Of a stretch of 64,000 nt of DNA, positions 46,135-56,038 are shown piece by piece (the stretch's first letter is position 1; each line of letters opens with the position of its first letter). Both the position numbers and the translations under genes were made by a program. Location of the stretch: the NCBI RefSeq assembly GCF_015476235.1, contig NZ_CP064338.1, forward strand, positions 868,001-932,000, given 5' to 3'. A model generated the notes under the pieces. The model saw nothing but the letters and a program-made list of their open reading frames with translations. It did not search any database and had not been told where the DNA came from. Origin of the DNA: Caldimonas thermodepolymerans (GTDB lineage Bacteria > Pseudomonadota > Gammaproteobacteria > Burkholderiales > Burkholderiaceae_C).

Positions 46135-46578
46135 ATGTCCCGTCCCGGTTCTTCCCTTCCGCCGCCGCCCGTGGCCCGTTGGCTGGTGCATCTCGGCCTG
46201 CTGCCCTTCGTGTCCGGGGCGCTGCTGGTCTGGCTGGTCCATCCCGAGGTGCAGCCGCATGTCACGCTGGCCCTGGCCGGCCATGCGGCGGTGGTGCTGT
46301 CCTTCCTCGGCGGGGTGCAGTGGGGGCTGGCGGTGCGCCAGCCGGTGCCGTCGCCCGTGCCCTGCACCTGGGGCGTGGTCCTGGCGGGGGTGGCCTGGGT
46401 CGCGGTGGTGATGCCGCCCTATGCCGGGCTGGTGGTGCTCGGCGCGATGCAGCTGCTGGCCTGCCTGGTCGACCGGCGCCTTTACCCGGGCCTGGGCGCG
46501 CGCGGCTGGCTGGTGCTGCGCTTCCGCCTCGCCGCCGTGGCGAGCCTGTCCTGTTTCCTGGCGGCCGCGGGGGTCTGA
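46135..46578 (+). CDS. DUF3429 family membrane protein
   Basis: This 147-residue inner-membrane protein has about four to five helices. The family landmarks are LGLLPFVSGALLVW and LSFLGGVQWGLAVR. The function is unknown. A TTG two codons upstream is also in frame, but I prefer the ATG at 46135. The gene is separated from the M61 peptidase start by 11 bases, so the two are probably cotranscribed. The sequence is strongly hydrophobic throughout, with a proline-rich start. Confidence 0.85.
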   Translation: MSRPGSSLPPPPVARWLVHLGLLPFVSGALLVWLVHPEVQPHVTLALAGHAAVVLSFLGGVQWGLAVRQPVPSPVPCTWGVVLAGVAWVAVVMPPYAGLVVLGAMQLLACLVDRRLYPGLGARGWLVLRFRLAAVASLSCFLAAAGV

Positions 46579-46589
46579 GCCCGCCGGCC

Positions 46590-48350
46590 ATGCAACGAGT
46601 CCTGCCCATGATTGCCTACCGTATCGAGCCCCTGGACCTTCACGCCCACCTGTACCGGGTGCGCCTGCGCATTCCCGCCCCTGAGGCCGTGCAGCGGCTG
46701 TCGCTGCCGGTGTGGATCCCCGGCAGCTACCTGATGCGCGAGTTCGCCCGGCACCTGCAAGGGCTGACGGCCCGTCAGGGCGGCCAGGCGCGGCCGGTCG
46801 AGCAGCTGGACAAGGCCAGCTGGCAGGTGCGCTGCCAGGGGCGCGCGGCGCTGGAAGTGAGCTACGAGGTCTACGCCTTCGACAACTCGGTGCGGGCGGC
46901 CTGGCTGGACGCAACGCGCGGCTTCTTCAACGGCACCAGCGTGTTCCTGCGCGTCGAAGGGCGCGAGGACGAGCCGCACGCGGTGGAGATCCGCCAGCTG
47001 CCGCGCGGCTGGCAGGTGGCGACCGCCCTGCCGGCCGTGCAGGTCGACGCGCGCGGGCAGGGGCGCTACGAGGCTGCCGGCTATGACGAGCTGGTCGACC
47101 ACCCGGTCGAGCTCGGCGCGTTCTGGCGCGGCCAGTTCCGCGCAGCCGGGGTGGCGCACGAGTTCGTCGTCGCCGGGGCCCTGCCGGGCTTCGACGGCGA
47201 GCGCCTGCTGGCCGACGCGAAGCGCATCTGCGAGGCGCAGATCCGCTTCTGGCACGGGCGGCGCAAGCCGCCGTTCGGGCGCTACGTGTTCCTGCTCAAC
47301 GCGGTGGACGACGGCTACGGGGGGCTGGAGCACCGCGCCAGCACGGCGCTGATCTGCTCGCGCCGCGACCTGCCGCGCCGCGGCGAGGCGGGCGCGAGCG
47401 ACGGCTACGTGACCCTGCTGGGCCTGATCAGCCACGAGTACTTCCACACCTGGAACGTCAAGCGCCTGCGCCCGGCCGAGTTCGCGCGCTACGACTACGC
47501 GCGCGAGAACTACACCGAGCTGCTGTGGTTCTTCGAGGGCTTCACGTCCTACTACGACGACCTGTTCCTGGTGCGCACCGGGCTGGTCGACGAGGCGCGC
47601 TACCTGAAGCTGCTGGCGCGCACGGTCGGCAACGTGCTGGCCACGCCGGGCCGCCGGGTGCAGAGCGTCGCGCAGGCCAGCTTCGATGCCTGGGTCAAGT
47701 ACTACCGGCAGGACGAGAACACGGTCAACGCCACCGTCAGCTACTACACCAAGGGCTCGCTGGTCGCGCTGGCGCTGGACCTGACGCTGCGCGCGCAACG
47801 GCGCGGCACGCTGGACGACGTGATGCGGCTGCTGTGGGCCCGCTCGGGCGGCGGGCCGGTCGGCGAGGCCGACATCGCCGCGGCGCTGAAGGAGGTGGGG
47901 GGCCGCCCGTACACGCGCGAGCTCTCGCGCTGGGTGCACGGCACCCAGGACCTGCCGCTGGAGGCGCTGCTGCGCGAGGTCGGCGTGCAGTGGAGCGTGC
48001 AGCCACCGCCCTGGCCGCTGCGCCTGGGCCTGCGCACGGCCGACGGCAACGGCAGCGTGAAGGTGCGGGCGGTGATGCGCGGTCAGTGGGCCGAGCGGGT
48101 CGGGCTGGCGGCGGGCGACGAGCTGCTGGCGGTCAACGACTGGCGGCTGCGCAAGCTGGACGACCTCGAGCTGTACGCCGTCGAGGGCGAGCCGGTCGAG
48201 CTGCTGGTCGGGCGCGACCAGCGCCTGCTGCGCCTGCGCGCAGTGTTGCCGGGGCGCGACGAGGCGCGGGCGAACGTGGCGTTGGCGGTGCAGGAGGGGG
48301 CCCCCGCGGCCGCGGTGGCACGCCGCAAGGCCTGGCTCGGCGCACGCTGA
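46590..48350 (+). CDS. M61-family metallopeptidase with PDZ domain
   Basis: This 586-residue protein has an N-terminal beta-sandwich (about 1-165), a thermolysin-like catalytic domain with the zinc motif HEYFH at 282-286 followed by TWNVKRLRP, a helical domain, and a C-terminal PDZ domain (about 490-570, MRGQWAERVGLAAGDELLAVND). M61 enzymes are glycyl aminopeptidases or related peptidases. There is no signal peptide, so a cytoplasmic location is likely. Two in-frame ATGs (46590 and 46608) are possible; I use the first. It follows the DUF3429 gene and is closed by a GC hairpin at 48353-48380. Confidence 0.9.
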   Translation: MQRVLPMIAYRIEPLDLHAHLYRVRLRIPAPEAVQRLSLPVWIPGSYLMREFARHLQGLTARQGGQARPVEQLDKASWQVRCQGRAALEVSYEVYAFDNSVRAAWLDATRGFFNGTSVFLRVEGREDEPHAVEIRQLPRGWQVATALPAVQVDARGQGRYEAAGYDELVDHPVELGAFWRGQFRAAGVAHEFVVAGALPGFDGERLLADAKRICEAQIRFWHGRRKPPFGRYVFLLNAVDDGYGGLEHRASTALICSRRDLPRRGEAGASDGYVTLLGLISHEYFHTWNVKRLRPAEFARYDYARENYTELLWFFEGFTSYYDDLFLVRTGLVDEARYLKLLARTVGNVLATPGRRVQSVAQASFDAWVKYYRQDENTVNATVSYYTKGSLVALALDLTLRAQRRGTLDDVMRLLWARSGGGPVGEADIAAALKEVGGRPYTRELSRWVHGTQDLPLEALLREVGVQWSVQPPPWPLRLGLRTADGNGSVKVRAVMRGQWAERVGLAAGDELLAVNDWRLRKLDDLELYAVEGEPVELLVGRDQRLLRLRAVLPGRDEARANVALAVQEGAPAAAVARRKAWLGAR

Positions 48351-48352
48351 GG

Positions 48353-48380
48353 TCCGTCCCGCCGGCCGGCGCGGGACGGA
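48353..48380. terminator. hairpin between convergent genes
   Basis: TCCGTCCCG (48353-48361) pairs with CGGGACGGA (48372-48380), a 9-bp stem with a ten-base self-complementary loop. It begins three bases after the M61 stop and lies opposite the end of the next, convergent gene. No T-run follows, so termination efficiency is uncertain. Confidence 0.45.
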
Positions 48381-48401
48381 GCGTGGCGGGACGCTCCCCG
48401 G

Positions 48402-48887
48402 TCAGCCGAGGAAGGCCGCCTTGAAGGTCTCGGCGGTGGCGTTGCCGCGGTGGTCGGCGATCGCGCGGTGGGCCATCACGAGCAAGGGGTGCAGGTCTTC
48501 CCAGGTCTTGCTCTTCTCGATCTTCACCGCGAGCATGTCGCCGAGCGGGCCGAGCTGCTCGTTCATGAAGCGCACCGCCTGGACGCGGATCTGCTCCACC
48601 GGCTTCAGCGGCGGCGGCACGCTGGGCGGTCCTTCGCTGGCCGCCGGCTTGGCCGCCGCCGCCGAGCCGTTGCGCGTTGCCGTCACCGCGATCACCTCGA
48701 TGTAGCCCTCGGCCTGCAGGGTCTGCAGGATCTCCTCGGCCGCGGGGCCGATCATGCGCTGCAGCTCCTCGTCGGTGCGCTTGCCGTCCACCATGATCAA
48801 CGCCGAGCGCAACTTGACGGCCAGCTGGTTCTGGCGGGTGGCGATCTCGGCTTGTCCCTTCTCCGTCTTCCGGTATACCGTTCCCAT
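48402..48887 (-). CDS. conserved hypothetical protein (161 aa)
   Basis: I do not recognise a named family. The N-terminal half (residues 1-70) is charged and reads like a small winged-helix unit: MGTVYRKTEKGQAEI, LRSALIMVDGKRTDEELQRMIG, then EEILQTLQAEGYIEV. A low-complexity Ala/Pro/Ser linker (about 73-93) joins a helical C-terminal part with VRFMNEQLGPLGDMLAVKIEK. Proteins with this start occur in other betaproteobacteria to my recollection. A DNA-binding or response-regulator-partner role is possible but unproven. The gene is monocistronic, with 161 bases to the divergent crotonase gene. Confidence 0.8.
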   Translation of the reverse strand: MGTVYRKTEKGQAEIATRQNQLAVKLRSALIMVDGKRTDEELQRMIGPAAEEILQTLQAEGYIEVIAVTATRNGSAAAAKPAASEGPPSVPPPLKPVEQIRVQAVRFMNEQLGPLGDMLAVKIEKSKTWEDLHPLLVMAHRAIADHRGNATAETFKAAFLG

Positions 48888-49048
48888 CGCTCGTGCTGCT
48901 TTCGGTCGTTATGCTGTGCAGCTTAGCGCCAGCAGCGCTGCCGTGCCATCCTGACTAGCACCGCGGTGTGTGCCGTCTTACCGGTTCCGCACCGCCCGGA
49001 GGGGGGATGGCGCCTTGCATCCTTGTTGTTCACCCTAGGAGTTTCCCT

Positions 49049-49837
49049 GTGAGCGATCCACTGATCCTGACCGACGTGCGCGGCGACGGGCCGCTGAAGG
49101 TGGCCGTGATCACGCTGAACCGGCCCAAGCAGCTCAACGCGCTGAACGACGCGCTGATGGACGAGCTGGGGGCGGCGCTGAAGCGCTTCGACGCCGACGA
49201 GGGCATCGGCTGCATCGTCATCACCGGCAGCGAGAAGGCCTTCGCGGCCGGCGCCGACATCGCGGCGATGGCGAAGTGGAATTACATGGACGTCTACAAG
49301 TCCGACTACATCACCCGCAACTGGGAGACGCTCAAGACCGTGCGCAAGCCGGTGATCGCGGCGGTGGCGGGCTACGCGCTCGGCGGCGGCTGCGAGCTGG
49401 CGATGATGTGCGACTTCGTCATCGCGGCCGACAGCGCCCGGTTCGGCCAGCCGGAGATCAAGCTGGGCATCATCCCCGGCGCGGGCGGCACGCAGCGCCT
49501 GCCGCGCGCGGTCGGCAAGGCCAAGGCGATGGACATGGTGCTGACCGGGCGCATGATGGACGCGGCCGAGGCCGAGCGCGCCGGGCTGGTCTCGCGCGTC
49601 GTGCCGGCCGACAAGCTGATGGAGGAGGCGCTGGCCGCGGCGGACGCGATCTGCGGCTACTCGCTGCCCAGCCTGATCGCGGCCAAGGAATCGGTGAACC
49701 GGGCCTTCGAGGCGCCGCTGAACGAAGGCATGCTGTTCGAGCGCCGTGCCTTCCACGCGCTGTTCGCGACCGAGGACCAGAAGGAGGGCATGGACGCCTT
49801 CCTGAACAAGCGCAAGCCGGCGTTCCGGCACCGCTGA
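49049..49837 (+). CDS. enoyl-CoA hydratase
   Basis: This 262-residue crotonase has the full hydratase active site: Glu116 in [12 protein letters not shown] and Glu136 in [20 protein letters not shown]. The oxyanion-hole residues lie in FAAGADI. It closely resembles the generic FadB1/PaaF-type short-chain enoyl-CoA hydratases. The start is GTG at 49049, supported by AGGAG at 49037-49041 seven bases upstream; an in-frame ATG upstream is rejected. The gene is monocistronic and converges on the flavin-binding oxidase-like gene. Confidence 0.93.
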   Translation: MSDPLILTDVRGDGPLKVAVITLNRPKQLNALNDALMDELGAALKRFDADEGIGCIVITGSEKAFAAGADIAAMAKWNYMDVYKSDYITRNWETLKTVRKPVIAAVAGYALGGGCELAMMCDFVIAADSARFGQPEIKLGIIPGAGGTQRLPRAVGKAKAMDMVLTGRMMDAAEAERAGLVSRVVPADKLMEEALAAADAICGYSLPSLIAAKESVNRAFEAPLNEGMLFERRAFHALFATEDQKEGMDAFLNKRKPAFRHR

Positions 49838-49858
49838 GGGCGCCCCCCGGCCACCGCC

Positions 49859-50419
49859 TCAGGGCTGCAGCCAGCGCGCCCCGTCTGCGTCGAAGCGGGC
49901 GCGCCGGTGCCCCTCGGCGTGCAGCTCCAGCCAGTCGAGCGACAGCACCTGCGCGACCAGCACCGCGAAATGGTGGCGCCCGTCGCGCGGCGGCAGCGGG
50001 GGCGGGGCGTCCACCGCGGCGCCGGGCGGCAGCGGCGAGAGGTAGTCCTGCGCGGCCGGCGACAGGCGCAGCCGGGCCCAGCGCGAGGACACGTCCAGCC
50101 CGTCGGTCTGGACCGACAGCCGCACCCGGCAGCGCAGCTGCCAGCCCGGGTCGGCCGCCCACATCGCCACCGTGGCCAGCGGGGCCAGCCCGGCCTGCAC
50201 GACCTTGGCGGAGCGGGCGTCGGTGTAGAACAGCAGCTCGCGCTCGGCCGTGCGCACGTCGCGCAGCACCATGAAGCGTGCGTCGGCCAGCTCGCCCTCG
50301 CGGGTGGCGAGCACCGCGGTGCGCCAGGGGTGGCCCCGGGTGCGGGCGGCCCGCTGCAGCTCGTCCCAGACCGCGGACTCGATCCGGGCCAGGTCCTGCA
50401 GGCGGGCGCCGGTGGTCAT
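49859..50419 (-). CDS. pyridoxamine 5'-phosphate oxidase-like FMN-binding protein
   Basis: This 186-residue split-barrel flavoprotein has the PPOX fold. Residues about 35-130 include [25 protein letters not shown] and [13 protein letters not shown], which contact FMN in this family, and the C-terminal part is proline-rich then [14 protein letters not shown]. The full PdxH substrate-binding motifs are not evident, so true pyridoxamine phosphate oxidase activity is doubtful; general flavin reductase-like or unknown roles are possible. The ATG overlaps the lysS stop by four bases (ATGA), so it is coupled to lysS. Confidence 0.83.
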   Translation of the reverse strand: MTTGARLQDLARIESAVWDELQRAARTRGHPWRTAVLATREGELADARFMVLRDVRTAERELLFYTDARSAKVVQAGLAPLATVAMWAADPGWQLRCRVRLSVQTDGLDVSSRWARLRLSPAAQDYLSPLPPGAAVDAPPPLPPRDGRHHFAVLVAQVLSLDWLELHAEGHRRARFDADGARWLQP

Positions 50420-51942
50420 TGCTCCTTGCGCAGCGCGGGAAACAGGATCACGTCGCGGATGTTCGGCGAATCGGTCAGCAGCATGATCAGCCGGTCGATG
50501 CCGATGCCGCAGCCGCCGGCCGGCGGCATGCCGTACTCGAGCGCGCGGATGTAGTCGGCGTCGAAGTACATCGCCTCCTCGTCGCCGGCGTCCTTGGCCG
50601 CGACCTGGGCCTGGAAGCGTGCCGCCTGGTCTTCGGGGTCGTTCAGCTCCGAGAAGCCGTTGGCGATCTCGCGGCCGGTGATGTAGAGCTCGAAGCGCTC
50701 GGTGATGGCCGGGTTGGTGTCGGAGGCGCGCGCCAGCGGCGAGACCTCCACCGGGTGGTCGACGATGAAGGTCGGCTCCCACAGCTTGTCCTCGACCAGC
50801 TCCTCGAAGCAGGCGAACTGCAGCTGCGGCAGCTCCCAGTGCGCCGGCGCCTCCTTGCCGAGGATGCGCAGCTGCTCGCGCAGGTAGGCCGGGTCGTCGA
50901 TCTGGGCGTCGTCGCTGCGCGGCGCGTAGCGCAGCAGCGCGTCGCGGATGCTCAGGCGGGCGAACGGCTGCTCCAGGTCGACCACCTTGCCCTGGTAGGT
51001 GAGGGTGGCCGAGCCGGTCGCGTCGCGCGCGGCCTGGCGCAGGATGGACTCGGTGAAGTCCATCAGGTCGTGGTAGTTCCAGTACGCCGCGTAGAACTCC
51101 ATCATCGTGAATTCGGGGTTGTGGCGTACCGAGATGCCCTCGTTGCGGAAGTTGCGGTTGATCTCGAACACCCGCTCGAAGCCGCCCACCAGCAGCCGCT
51201 TCAGGTACAGCTCCGGCGCGATGCGCAGGAACATCTCCTGGTCCAGCGCGTTGTGGTAGGTCTTGAACGGCTTGGCGTTGGCACCGCCCGGGATCGGGTG
51301 CAGCATCGGCGTCTCGACTTCCAGGAAGCCATGCTGGGTCATGTAGTTGCGGATCGAGGCGAGCGCCTTGCTGCGCGCGACGAAGCGCTTGCGCGCGCCC
51401 TCGTCGGTGATCAGGTCGACGTAGCGCTGGCGGTACTTCTGTTCCTGGTCGGTCATGCCGTGGAACTTGTCCGGCAGCGGACGCAGGCTCTTGGTCAGCA
51501 GCCGCAGCACGGTGACCTGCACCGACAGCTCGCCGCTCTTGGTCTTGAACAGCACGCCCTCGGCGCCCAGGATGTCGCCCAGGTCCCAGTGCTTGAAGGC
51601 GGCGTAGGCCTCGTCGCCGACCTGGTCGCGCGTGATGTAGAGCTGGATGCGGCCGGTGCCGTCCTGCAGCGTGCAGAAGCTGGCCTTGCCCATCACGCGC
51701 TTGAGCATCATGCGGCCGGCCACCGAGACGTTGATGTGCAGCGGCTCGAGCTCCTCGTTGGAGCGCCCGTCGTACAGGCGATGCAGTTCCTCGGCGTGGT
51801 GGCGCGGCTTGAAGTCGTTCGGGAAGGCGACGCCCTGCTGGCGCAACGCGGCGAGCTTCTCGCGGCGTTCGGCGATGAGCTGGTTGGTGTCGGGAGCTGC
51901 TTGCGGCTCGGCGGGGGCGGCAGGCGTCGCACGTTCGGTCAT
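50416..51942 (-). CDS. lysS: lysyl-tRNA synthetase (class II)
   Basis: This 508-residue enzyme charges tRNA-Lys. It has an N-terminal OB-fold anticodon-binding domain (about 65-170) and a class II catalytic domain with motif 2 around [20 protein letters not shown] and motif 3 in [12 protein letters not shown] near the end. Length and order match LysS. The ATG at 51942 lacks a strong Shine-Dalgarno sequence; a TAAAAT hexamer lies 33 bases upstream on the minus strand and may be its -10. It is divergent from the glycan operon with 126 bases between. Confidence 0.97.
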   Translation of the reverse strand: MTERATPAAPAEPQAAPDTNQLIAERREKLAALRQQGVAFPNDFKPRHHAEELHRLYDGRSNEELEPLHINVSVAGRMMLKRVMGKASFCTLQDGTGRIQLYITRDQVGDEAYAAFKHWDLGDILGAEGVLFKTKSGELSVQVTVLRLLTKSLRPLPDKFHGMTDQEQKYRQRYVDLITDEGARKRFVARSKALASIRNYMTQHGFLEVETPMLHPIPGGANAKPFKTYHNALDQEMFLRIAPELYLKRLLVGGFERVFEINRNFRNEGISVRHNPEFTMMEFYAAYWNYHDLMDFTESILRQAARDATGSATLTYQGKVVDLEQPFARLSIRDALLRYAPRSDDAQIDDPAYLREQLRILGKEAPAHWELPQLQFACFEELVEDKLWEPTFIVDHPVEVSPLARASDTNPAITERFELYITGREIANGFSELNDPEDQAARFQAQVAAKDAGDEEAMYFDADYIRALEYGMPPAGGCGIGIDRLIMLLTDSPNIRDVILFPALRKEQ

Positions 51943-52068
51943 GACGGACTCGGGAGGGCGTGGAAAAGGGGCCGATTTTACCGGGCCGGCCAGCGGCGGC
52001 CGGCGCGCAGCCCCGGCGGACGTATCATCGCGCCACCTTCGCGCGACCCGTCCTTCCGCGTCCTCCGC

Positions 52069-53355
52069 ATGCCAGTCCCTTCGATTTCCCGCGGCGCGAT
52101 CAGTCATTTCGTCGCCAAGTTGCTCGCGGTCGCGCTGGGCATGGCGCTGATCGCGATCGTCGCGCGCCAGGGGGCGCAGCACCAGGGGGCGTTCTCGCTG
52201 CTGGTGGCCACCGAGGCGGTCTATGCCGCGCTGTTCTCGGGCATCGGGCTGGCCGTGGCGCGCCGGGTCTCCCACCACGGCGACGAGGCCGGCACCTGGC
52301 TGGCCGGCGCGCTGCTGTGGTGCCTGCTCGCGGGCCTGGCCGGCGCCGCCGTGCTGGGCCTGGCGGCCGCGCGCTGGGGTGACGACCCGGCCTACCGCTA
52401 CCTGCCGCTGCTGGCCGCCGCCGCCCCCTTCCTGCTGCTGACCCCCACGGTCTCGGGCCTGTACCTGGGGCTGGGCCGGATGGGGCCGATCAACCTGCTG
52501 ACGCTGGCGCCGCCGCTGCTGGCGCTCGTGCTGCTGCCGCTGGCCACGGCGGCGCAGCCCGGCGTGACCGGCGCGATGCTCGCCTGGCTGGGGTCGCGCG
52601 CGCTGGTGGGCGTGGCCGCGGCCCTGCATGCCGCGGCGCGCTTCGGCCTGCGCTACGTGGACCTCGCGCGCTGGGCGCCGCTGGCCGGGTTCTGTGTCGT
52701 GGTCGGGCTCACCAACCTGGTCAGCTGGCTGAACTACCGGGTCGACTTGTTCCTGGTCGAGCACCACGCCGGGCTGGCGCCGGCCGGCGTCTACTCGGTG
52801 GCGGTGACGGTGGCCGAGCTGCTGTGGTTCGTCTCGTCCTCGGTCAGCGTGGCCGCGTATGCGCGCATCGGCCAGCCGGACCGGACGCAGGCCGCGGCGC
52901 TGACGGTGCGGGTGGTGCACCTGAACCTCGCGGTGCTGCTGCTGGCCTCGCCGGTGCTGCTCGCGCTGGCCGGCTGGGGGTTGCCCGGCCTGCTGGGCCC
53001 GGAGTACGCCGCCTCGCTGCCGCTGCTGGCGCTGCTGCTGCCGGGGGTGTGGGCCTACGCGGCCGCTTCGACGCTGTCGGCCTTCTACACCAACTACCTG
53101 GGGCGCCCGCACCTGTCGGCCGCGGTGGCCTCGACCTCGCTGGCCGTCAACGTCGCGCTGTGCCTGTGGCTGGTGCCGCGCACCGGCGCAGCCGGGGCGG
53201 CGCTGGCGACCTCGGCGTCCTACCTGCTGGCCATCGGCTGGGGGCTGGCCCTGTTCCGCGCGCACGCCGGGCTGGCCTGGCAGGCGGTGCTGTGTCCGGA
53301 CTGGCGGCAGCTGCGGCACGACCTGGCCGCACCGCTGCGCTGGCTGGGCCGGTAG
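52069..53355 (+). CDS. polysaccharide flippase (Wzx/MATE-like)
   Basis: This 428-residue membrane protein has about twelve helices and the polysaccharide-transport fold. It would move a lipid-linked oligosaccharide across the inner membrane. The N-terminus [20 protein letters not shown] and the segment [20 protein letters not shown] are typical of the family. It opens the glycan operon. A TATCAT hexamer at 52023-52028, 40 bases before the ATG, may be the promoter. An 8-gene run on the same strand follows with mostly four-base overlaps. Confidence 0.87.
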   Translation: MPVPSISRGAISHFVAKLLAVALGMALIAIVARQGAQHQGAFSLLVATEAVYAALFSGIGLAVARRVSHHGDEAGTWLAGALLWCLLAGLAGAAVLGLAAARWGDDPAYRYLPLLAAAAPFLLLTPTVSGLYLGLGRMGPINLLTLAPPLLALVLLPLATAAQPGVTGAMLAWLGSRALVGVAAALHAAARFGLRYVDLARWAPLAGFCVVVGLTNLVSWLNYRVDLFLVEHHAGLAPAGVYSVAVTVAELLWFVSSSVSVAAYARIGQPDRTQAAALTVRVVHLNLAVLLLASPVLLALAGWGLPGLLGPEYAASLPLLALLLPGVWAYAAASTLSAFYTNYLGRPHLSAAVASTSLAVNVALCLWLVPRTGAAGAALATSASYLLAIGWGLALFRAHAGLAWQAVLCPDWRQLRHDLAAPLRWLGR

Positions 53356-53368
53356 ACTCGTCGGGCCC

Positions 53369-53947
53369 ATGGTCAAGTCCTTCGTCCACTCGCTGCTGCG
53401 GCGCCTCGTCGGCCCCCGGATGCTGTACGGCTACCGGCGCGCCGACGGCACCTGGCTGCCGCACACGCGCATCAGCACCGCGACCGAGCTGCAGTGCCCG
53501 CAACGCCTGCAGATCGAGGACCACGTCTACATCGGGCACTTCAACTTCATCGACGCGGCCGGTGGCCTGGCGATCGGCGAAGGCACGCAGATCACCAGCC
53601 ATGTCTCGGTGCTGAGCCACTCCAGCCACGTCGCGGCGCGGCTGATGGGGCGGCGCTACTGGGGCCATCCGGCGCCGGCCGGGATGCGGCTGGCCGCCAC
53701 GTCGATCGGGCCGTACTGCTTCATCGGGCCGGGTGCCGTCATCGCGCCCGGCAGCCGGCTGGGGCGCGGCGTGCTGGTGCGTGCGCACAGCTACGTGGAC
53801 GGCGAGTTCCCCGACTACGCCATCGTCGGGGGCCAGCCGGCGCGGGTGCTCGGCGACGTGCGCGAGATCGACGCGCCCTGGCTGGAGCAGCACCCCGAGG
53901 CGGCTGAACACTATTGCGGCATCGGCTGGCAGCAGGCACGGCGATGA
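53369..53947 (+). CDS. hexapeptide-repeat acyltransferase
   Basis: This 192-residue protein has left-handed beta-helix hexapeptide repeats, for example [32 protein letters not shown] and [13 protein letters not shown]. It resembles NodL/WbbJ-type O-acetyltransferases, which add acetyl groups to sugars of surface glycans. A histidine in LSHSSHVA is a candidate catalytic base. No Shine-Dalgarno sequence is present; TAGACT (53353-53358) ends ten bases before the ATG and suggests an internal promoter with a very short leader. Its stop overlaps the next start by four bases. Confidence 0.87.
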   Translation: MVKSFVHSLLRRLVGPRMLYGYRRADGTWLPHTRISTATELQCPQRLQIEDHVYIGHFNFIDAAGGLAIGEGTQITSHVSVLSHSSHVAARLMGRRYWGHPAPAGMRLAATSIGPYCFIGPGAVIAPGSRLGRGVLVRAHSYVDGEFPDYAIVGGQPARVLGDVREIDAPWLEQHPEAAEHYCGIGWQQARR

Positions 53948-55008
53948 ACGGGCACATCCTGTTCTGCGCCGACGCGCAGAGCGTGCACACGCAACGCTGG
54001 GTCGCGGCGATGGTGCAGCGCGGCTGGCGCTGCACGGTGCTGTCGCGCCAGTTCCAGCGCATCGAGGGTGCCGAGGTGCACGCGCTGCACACGCCGGACG
54101 GCAACTGGCCGTGGTTCTCGGCCCTGCCCACGGTGCGGCGGCTGGCCGCCCGGCTCGCCCCGGATCTGGTGCATGGCCACTACATCACGTCCTACGGGTT
54201 GTGGGCCGCGGCCTGCGGGCGGCGGCCGCTGGTGCTGACCGGCTGGGGCTCGGACATCCTCGTCTCGCCGCGGCGCAGCCGGGCGGTGCGCTGGCTCACC
54301 GGCTGGATCCTGCGGCGCGCCGACCTGATCACCGCCGACAGCCAGGACATGCTGGACGAGATCGCGCGCTACCGGCCGCGCGCGCCGCTGCACCAGGTCT
54401 ACTGGGGGGCGGACACCGAGAAGTTCCGCCCCTACCCGAGCACCGACCCGGTGTTCCGCATCGTCAGCCTGCGGGCCTGGGAGCCGAACTACAACATCGA
54501 CGTGATCCTGGACGCGACCGCGCGCCTGCGCGCCGCGGAGCCGGGCGCGGCGATCGAGCTGCACCTGCTGGGCGGCGGTTCGCTGGAGCCGCGCCTGCGC
54601 TCGACCGCCCAGGCGCTGGGCCTGGCCGACGTGGTGCACTTCCACGGCCGGGTCGACGAGGACCGGCTCGCGCAGCTGGTCAACCGCGCGCATGTCAGCG
54701 TCTCGATCCCGACCAGCGACGCCACCTCGGTGGCGTTGCTCGAGTCGATGGCCGCCGGCTTGCCGGTGATCGTCTCGGACCTGCCGGCCAACCGGCAATG
54801 GGTGGACGCGCAGGGCGGCTGGCTGCTGGCGCCGCGCGACCCGGTCGCGCTGGCCGAGGCGCTGCGCGCGCTGCTGCACGACCCGGCGCGCGCGCTCGAG
54901 ATGGGGCGGCGCAACCGCGCCCGCGTTGACCCGGAAGCCGCGCGGCGCACGCAGATGGACCGCATGGACGCGCTGTACCGCGGCCTGCTGGCCGGGGAGC
55001 GGGCATGA
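53944..55008 (+). CDS. glycosyltransferase family 4 protein
   Basis: This 354-residue GT-B enzyme has a donor-binding domain from about residue 170 (FRIVSLRAWEPNYNIDVILDA). The conserved GT4 E-x7-E motif is altered: the segment reads SDATSVALLESMAAGLPVIVSD, keeping only the second glutamate. The acceptor side has HGHYITSYGLWAAACGRRPLVLTGWGSDIL, typical of O-antigen and capsule transferases. The start overlaps the acyltransferase stop (ATGA). It should add one sugar to the lipid-linked repeat unit. Confidence 0.88.
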   Translation: MNGHILFCADAQSVHTQRWVAAMVQRGWRCTVLSRQFQRIEGAEVHALHTPDGNWPWFSALPTVRRLAARLAPDLVHGHYITSYGLWAAACGRRPLVLTGWGSDILVSPRRSRAVRWLTGWILRRADLITADSQDMLDEIARYRPRAPLHQVYWGADTEKFRPYPSTDPVFRIVSLRAWEPNYNIDVILDATARLRAAEPGAAIELHLLGGGSLEPRLRSTAQALGLADVVHFHGRVDEDRLAQLVNRAHVSVSIPTSDATSVALLESMAAGLPVIVSDLPANRQWVDAQGGWLLAPRDPVALAEALRALLHDPARALEMGRRNRARVDPEAARRTQMDRMDALYRGLLAGERA

Positions 55009-56024
55009 CGCGCCTGGTGTCGGTGCTCGTGCCCTGCCGCAACGAGCGGGCGCACATCGAAGCCTTCTGCGCCGACGTGCTGCGGCAGCAGCTGCCGGCC
55101 GGCTGGGCGCTGGAGGTGCTGGTCGCCGACGGGCGCAGCGACGACGGCACGGCCGAGCTCCTGCAGCGGCTGGCCGCGGCCGATGCGCGCCTGCGCGTGA
55201 TCGACAACCCGGCGCGCATCGTCCCGGCGGGGCTGAACCGGGCGCTGGAGCAGGCGCGCGGCGAGGTGCTGGTGCGCATGGACGTGCACACCCGCTACGC
55301 CCCGGACTACGTCGCGCGCTGCCTGGAGGCGCTGGCCACCAGCGGCGCGGACAACGTCGGCGGCCCCTGGCGCGCCGAGGGCGAGACGCCGATGCAGCGC
55401 GCGGTCGCCGCGGTGTTCCAGTCGCGCTGGCTGGCCGGCGGGGCCCGCTCGCGCCAGCTCGACTACGACGGGCCGGTCGACACCGTGTACCTGGGTTGCT
55501 GGCCGCGCCGCACCTTCGAGCGCTTCGGCGGCTTCGACGAGGCGCTGGCGCGCAACCAGGACGACGAGCACAATCTGCGCATCGTCAAGGGGGGCGGCCG
55601 GGTCTGGCAGTCGTCGGCGATCCGCAGTGCCTACCGCCCGCGCGGCTCGCTGCGCGCGCTGTACCGCCAGTACCTGCAGTATGGCTACTGGAAGCCCTTC
55701 GTGATGCGCAAGCACGGCCAGCCCGCCGCGCTGCGCCACCTGGTGCCGGGGGCCTTCGTGCTCGCGCTGGCGGGCAGCGTCGCGGCGCTGCCCTTCGGGG
55801 CGCCGGCGGCGCTGCCGGCCGTGCTGGCCGGCGCCTATGCTGCGGCGGTGCTGGCGGCGAGCCTGGCGATCGCCGCGCGCGCCGGCTGGGGGCTGTGGTG
55901 GCGCCTGCCCGGCGTGATCGCGGCCTACCACTTCGGCTACGGCATCGGCTCGCTGTGGGGCTGGTTCGACGTGCTGCGGGGGGCTGCTGCCGGCCGCGAG
56001 CGCTTCGCGCGGCTGACACGATGA
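55005..56024 (+). CDS. glycosyltransferase family 2 protein
   Basis: This 339-residue GT-A enzyme has the N-terminal nucleotide-sugar fold ([17 protein letters not shown]) and DGRSDDGT at 42-49, an Asp-x-His-type metal site in [12 protein letters not shown], and two to three membrane helices at the C-terminus (about 250-325). The layout resembles ExoA-type succinoglycan glucosyltransferases. The ATG overlaps the GT4 stop by four bases. Membrane anchoring fits elongation of a lipid-linked saccharide on the cytoplasmic face. Confidence 0.9.
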   Translation: MTRLVSVLVPCRNERAHIEAFCADVLRQQLPAGWALEVLVADGRSDDGTAELLQRLAAADARLRVIDNPARIVPAGLNRALEQARGEVLVRMDVHTRYAPDYVARCLEALATSGADNVGGPWRAEGETPMQRAVAAVFQSRWLAGGARSRQLDYDGPVDTVYLGCWPRRTFERFGGFDEALARNQDDEHNLRIVKGGGRVWQSSAIRSAYRPRGSLRALYRQYLQYGYWKPFVMRKHGQPAALRHLVPGAFVLALAGSVAALPFGAPAALPAVLAGAYAAAVLAASLAIAARAGWGLWWRLPGVIAAYHFGYGIGSLWGWFDVLRGAAAGRERFARLTR

Positions 56025-56038
56025 AGGAGGGGCTGGCC

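Noticed and set aside
50278..52068. Long in-frame extension upstream of the flippase
   Set aside because: It is antisense to lysS and unlike any membrane protein; the flippase starts at 52069.
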